Below, in pieces: positions 59,260-64,000 of a stretch of 64,000 nt of DNA. The notes beneath the pieces are model-generated. The model had not been told where the DNA came from. It made no database searches and was given only the letters and a program-made list of their open reading frames with translations. The first letter of the stretch is position 1; every line of letters starts with the position of its first letter. Source of the DNA: Camellia lanceoleosa (Eukaryota > Streptophyta > Magnoliopsida > Ericales > Theaceae); NCBI GenBank assembly GCA_025200525.1, contig CM045758.1, positions 164,760,261-164,824,260 of the forward strand. Reading direction: 5' to 3'. Position numbers and translations under genes: made by a program.

Positions 59260-60186
59260 GTACTTGACTACAGAAACAGAATATTCCTAAAGGGATCTTG
59301 AGACCTCGGTTTAAACCTAAGTATGTATTGATAAATTTGTTTCAGTTTTTCCTAAGGATTGATAGGACTATAAGCAAATCCCAAACCTAAATCTACGAAG
59401 AAAGAGTATGAAGAGCAGAAATCTGGAAAACAGAAAAGCAAAAACGAAGTCTCAGATTCAAGAACAGAAAGGGTAGAAGACCAAGAACAAGAGGTGCAAC
59501 AGTGCGAGTGTACATGACATGTGCAAAAGACCAAGAAATAATACACACTCAGGTGAACGATTCACAAATTAAATACTAGAGCAGAACAACAATGGCAAGA
59601 AATTTCAAGGATAAATCAAGAACTGGAGGAGAAAAGCCAGTTGCTTACCAGAAAAGGTGAAGGCCGGAATGAGCTACGCCGAGGTCGGATGGCGGACGCT
59701 ACAGTGGCGAAAGCTTTGCAGAAATAGCAGACGCAAGACAGTAGCAGAGTCGAGAGCTTCGAGCAATGGCGGATTCGAAGGAAAGAAAGCTTTAGAGAGA
59801 GAAAATGAAGAGTATTCAAATGCAAAAGTGAAAAGAAAGAGAGAGGCAAACGTTTTTGTCCAAAACATGAAACGGCGGCAAAAGCAATTATTGCGCCTGG
59901 GTTAACGCATGCGTCAGACGGCGCAAGCAGTGAAAAGACGGCCAACAGGTGCGTCGCCAGCACGGACCAATAAGAGAAAAACGCATCAGTGAAACGGTTG
60001 AAAAATGGTGCATGACAGCTCATACACTTGGGAGAGTTTGTGTGAATTCTTGTTCTTGGATGAAGACATGTCGGCCTGAAAATAAATGATCTCGGCTGGA
60101 AAGTTTTTGAGCCGACGTACGAAGAAAAGTTCAAATATAGGTTCCATCACCTCAGTATGCCGAGGTAATAGAACCTAGGGGGCAGT
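59260..60186. promoter_or_regulatory. Region upstream of the extra ORF, to the 3' LTR
   Basis: No gag-pol sequence. On minus this is the leader/promoter side of the extra ORF; CCAAT-like CTTATTGGTCC on minus near 59970. Ends with the purine-rich AGGGGGCAGT before the LTR. Minus-strand frames here (60134-59616) are not family-like. Confidence 0.4.
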
Positions 60187-60727
60187 TGTGGGGATATATT
60201 TTCTGAGTACCAACACGTGGCCGAGGTAACACCGAAGTGTCAGCCGAGGTTCCACGTGTTATGACAGATATGCCGAGGTGATCTCGGGGTTGCCGAGGTT
60301 ATCTCCGAAGAAACCGGAGTCCGAGATAAGTGGATAAGGGACAGGAGTCCTAGAAAGAAGAAAGACTGCAAGATGGATATAGGTAGTACTCTCGGGGAGT
60401 CTATCCTTATCTCTTGAAGAGTCCAAGGTAGATCTGGGATTAGAGTCCATGGAAGTGAGACTTCTAGTGGGACTAGGATAGAGAAAGACTATAAAAGAAG
60501 GGCACCCCCGGCGGGTCTAAGGTACGCAATTTTTAGTCTTAAGCAGTAACTTAAGCACTTGTATTATCTTTGAGAGATACTGACTTGATCGTCGGAGTGC
60601 TCCCGGGTGGAAGAACCACCGCCGGAGCCTTTTCTTTCTGTGCAGATTACAGGGTGCCATCTATTCTGCCTCTGTTCTACAGTTGGATTACTAAGGAGGG
60701 CAGTGTGATCGGAAATTCACTCACACA
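60187..60727 (+). repeat. 3' LTR of element 2
   Basis: Same length as the 5' LTR with no indels. TATAAAA at 60490-60496. Confidence 0.95.
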
Positions 60728-60732
60728 CATTT

Positions 60733-61664
60733 TACTTAAAAATGCATGCAACTAAAATGTTAAACTAAATATTCAAATTGAAAATGTTAAATTTGAGCAA
60801 TGTTACTCATGCCATTTGTGGGAAGTGCTGCAATGTGCATGCTAAGAAAAGTTACAATTTTTGTGATGAAAATTACAAGTTTTGGTGGTGAAAGTTATGA
60901 TTTTTATGATAAAATTATGAATGGCGAATTATGATGTGCACCCCTAAAGTTTTGAGCGAAAAAAGATATGTTTTTGTGGATATTTTTTTTATTATATGCA
61001 AAAGGTTATATTTTTTGTGACAAAAATTATACATTTTGTATAAGATGTATTCCATATGCACCATTTTTGGAGGTGCACAGAGTAAATTTTCTCGGGAAAA
61101 AGTAAAATTTTTTTGTATAAGATGTATTCCATATGCACCATAATACTAATAACATATCCAAAATCATTATTATTTTATAATCCATGTAAAAATTAAACAA
61201 ATTTAAACTGCCAAAACAATGGGTAAATTTGGAAGGACGTAGGTTGAAATTGCCATTGTTATCTCTCAGTGAATTATACTTATGTCATATTTGGTTTATT
61301 ACAATGAAATGTTCATTCTTTATTCTTCTTATAAAATAACTATTCACTCGCATTAGTGAATGATAATTTTGCTTGTAATATAATTTTTTTTTTATTAAAT
61401 TAAATCATGAGAATCAACATTCTAATAAAATGGTTATTTCATTTTACTTTTATTTCAAACGACCAAAAAGGTTCTTGGATTTTTTTATTGAGTGACCCAT
61501 TATGTCATGTTCAACCTACTTTAGGTATGTTGGGAGCAAATTTTAGCTTGGGTTAATTAATTCTATTCTTCAACCCAATAAACACTCATATATTTGATTT
61601 CTAGTAATGATATACAAATAAAAAAAAAATTATATATAAAATTTATGCAGATCGATGTGGTAGA
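60733..61664. other. AT-rich DNA with a short direct repeat
   Basis: TTTTGTATAAGATGTATTCC and the following 'atatgcaccat' occur at about 61033 and 61112. No gene. Confidence 0.6.
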
Positions 61665-64000
61665 TTTGTAATCAAACCAAACCAAATCTTAAATCTCATC
61701 AAATATGGTCGGTTACATGAATCCTTCTTCTCCACTCGATTCTATCAAAGGCCATTTGATTAGTTAAATTAACGAGATTCATATCTCTATTTATTACACT
61801 AACCCACGTCAATCTAGGTCTGTCTATTCCCCTAACACTTTCCATCTCACGTCACTATATTACATCTCTTCACAACTGCCTTGATTCTGTTGTATATGAT
61901 AAAAGCCATCTTAATTTATTATCTCTCAACTTATCTTCTATCGGTACTACTCCTACCTATTCACAAATATACTCATTCCTAATTTTGTCTTTTCTAGTCT
62001 TGCCACACATTCACCTTAACATTATCATTTTAGCAACACTCATCTTATCTACATATTATTTCTTAGTTGCCTAATATTCCATCTCATATAACATCGTTGG
62101 TCTAATAGTCGTTCTATAAGACTTTCTTTTTAGTCAACTGGGTACTCGTTTATCACACAGTACCCCAGACGCATTCCTCCACTTAAGCCACTATGCCTTA
62201 ATTCTATAGACCACATCTACTCAAATCTCCTAAACCGTTGTGATAATCGATCATAAATAACGAAAATGTTCACTCTTAAATAGTTCTTAGTTCTCAATTT
62301 TCACTTCTCCTATACTTCCGTTGTTATTATTACTAAAATTACACTCCATGTATCCTGTCTTAATTTTGTTTATCCTAAATCTTTTAGATTCAAATGCTTC
62401 TCTCCACTCTAACTTAGTATCAATTCTTTTTCTAGTCTTATCCACTAATACAATATCATCTGCAAAAAGCATACACCATGGCATATCATTTGGAATATTT
62501 CTCGTCAACTCATCCATAACTAAAGCAAAAATATAAGGATTTAAGATTAATCATTGGTGTAACCCCACAGTAATTGAAAATTTACTTGTCTTTCCAGCAG
62601 ACGATCTAATAGTGGTCACCACACCTTCATACATATCTCTAATCACATTAATGCACTCTTTTGTCACCCATTTCTTCTCTAACACCCATCAGATTATATT
62701 CCGAGGTACTCTGTCATATGTTTTCTCAAGATCGATAAAAATCATATGAATGTCTCTTTTCTTTTCTCTATACTTTTCTATTACTATCCTCAAAAGATGG
62801 ATCACTTCCATTTTAGACCTACTCGGCATAAATCCAAATTGATTCTCTAACACCTTTATTATATTTCACAATTGATGTTCCATCACTTTCTCCCACACTT
62901 TCATTAGATGACACATAAGATTGATTTTTCTATAGTTATTGCAATTCTAGATATCTCTTTTATTCTTATAAATTGCCACTAAAATACTCTTTCTCCATTC
63001 CTCTAGCATTTTCTTAGTCAACAAAATCTTACTAAAATAACCTAGTCAACCAAGCAGCCCCTTTTTTTACCCAAATATTTTCAAGTTTTAATAGGAATAT
63101 TATCGAGTCCTAAAGTTTTATTCGATTTTCTTTTCTTAAGTGCAATCTCCACTTCAAAGTTCTTAATATTGCGATAAAACCTGTAGTCTTGATTTTCCTT
63201 ATTACTAACTACTTCTTCTGCTTTTGACCTTCCTCCGTATTCCTTATTTAGCAACTTCTCAAAATAGTTCTTCCACCTCTCCTTAATCTCTTCATCCTTT
63301 ATCAACACCTTAGAGTCTTCACTCTTGATGCACTTAATCTGATTAAAATATCTTATTTTTCTCTCTCGTATCTTGGCAAGTCTGTATATTCTCTTCTCAC
63401 CCTCCTTACTATCTAGTCTAGTGTATAGATCATCATAGGCTTTCAACTTAGCATCTCATATTTCTTTTTTGACCTCCTTATTATCCAATCTGTAACTTTT
63501 AAGGTTTTTCTCAATTCTATCATTTTGTTACTTTTTAAAGCACTCTTTTTTCGTCTTTATTACTGTTTGAACCTCCTCCCTCTACCACCAAGTGTCTTGG
63601 GAGTTAAGTCCCTATCCAAGGACTTCCTTTGAGATTCTCTTCATGCAATTGGCCATCGAGTTGCACATTGTCTTAGCATCATTTTCTAAGTCTCAAGTAC
63701 TTTCTATATCCATTCTATTCTTAAATATTTATAATTTATCCTTTTTTAGATCACATCATCTCGTCTTACGACGTCCATTATTATTCCTAGATTGGTGTTC
63801 CCCTTTAAAGCATAAATCTAGTAGCAAGATTCTATGTTGAGACGTCAAGCTCTCTCTAGGAATCACCTCACAGTCGCTGCATTTTAGACGGTCCATTTTT
63901 CTTACTAGAAAATAATTTATTTGATTCCTAATTGACGCACTCTTAAAAGTTATCAAATGTTTCTCTCTTCTTATACAACGTATTGGCCACCATCAAGTCA
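61665..64000 (-). mobile_element. RTE-type LINE, degraded, runs off window
   Basis: Minus-strand pieces in order: endonuclease end (63956-63756) with IRNQINYFLVRKMDRLKCSD and VIPRESLTSQHR; connector (63446-63081) with EIKERWKNYFEKLLN and KSNKTLGLDNIP; RT with DIHMIFIDLEKTYDRVPRN (about 62740), YIFALVMDELTRNIP, and active site FADD in LFADDIVLVDKTR (about 62470). The 3' end near 61665-61720 reads, on minus, GATTTGGTTTGGTTTGATTA, as in plant RTE elements. Many stops and frameshifts, so it is dead. An in-frame TGA stands beside Trp (about 62690) where the family has Trp. The 5' end is outside the window. Confidence 0.8.

Larger units (their letters stand above)
49853..60732 (+). mobile_element. 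Ty3/gypsy Tat-type LTR retrotransposon 2
   Basis: Complete insertion: LTRs 49858-50398 and 60187-60727, both 541 bp, flanked by CATTT (49853-49857, 60728-60732). gag-pol on plus; tandem repeats 56216-56450; opposite-strand gene 59259-56807; a purine-rich AGGGGGCAGT precedes the 3' LTR. The plan is the same as element 1, but LTRs and proteins are clearly diverged, so it is another family of the lineage. The LTRs differ at about 14 positions by hand count, nearly all transitions. Confidence 0.93.

Noticed and set aside
59616..60134. 172-codon minus-strand ORF next to the 3' LTR of element 2
   Set aside because: Cys/Phe/Ser-rich low-order sequence in the leader of the extra ORF; no domain recognised.

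Overview
The window looks like repeat-rich intergenic DNA from a flowering plant, probably a eudicot. It is very AT-rich, and every substantial coding region I can recognise belongs to a plant transposon or to a degraded gene fragment. I see no intact ordinary host gene, tRNA, rRNA or CRISPR array. The species cannot be told from the sequence.

Layout. 1-1232: the end of an LTR on the minus strand, inserted in a Mutator-like element (MULE). About 1233-9235: that MULE, carrying a DUF1985/Ulp1-like SUMO-protease pseudogene (+) and a convergent MuDR-type transposase pseudogene (-), as in KAONASHI/CUMULE-type elements. Its introns and spacers, but not its exons, are filled with a short palindrome, GATGTGAA-CA-TTCACATC. 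10178-11736: a broken Myb/SANT-like gene and a small GRF zinc-finger ORF (both -). 12550-13158: a 313-bp tandem duplication. 13685-16186: a solo-LTR-like element related to the one at the window start. 16187-27530: AT-rich DNA with several foldback/MITE elements, a Tourist-like MITE, a homopolymer tract that may be an assembly artefact, and a GC-rich island. 27531-38955: Ty3/gypsy element 1 (Tat type, coding on -, TSD ATAAT). 38956-49852: AT-rich DNA with MITEs and an old duplicate of the 25.4-27.4 kb region. 49853-60732: Ty3/gypsy element 2 (Tat type, coding on +, TSD CATTT). 61665-64000: an RTE-type LINE (-) running off the window.

How the parts relate. Both gypsy elements have gag, protease, RT, RNase H, a second archaeal-type RNase H and integrase. 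Between pol and the 3' LTR each also has a tandem-repeat block and a spliced gene on the opposite strand, encoding a PF04195-like domain, a coiled coil and an acidic tail. All the large elements are broken by stops or frameshifts. In unrelated elements, conserved tryptophan codons have repeatedly become TAG, a pattern that fits long-term cytosine methylation and deamination.

Most interesting for follow-up: the palindrome array in the MULE; the 20/21-bp-spaced palindromes in the same slot of two related LTRs; the tryptophan-to-amber pattern; and the antisense genes of the Tat elements. Splice sites and domain assignments were read by eye without database searches.
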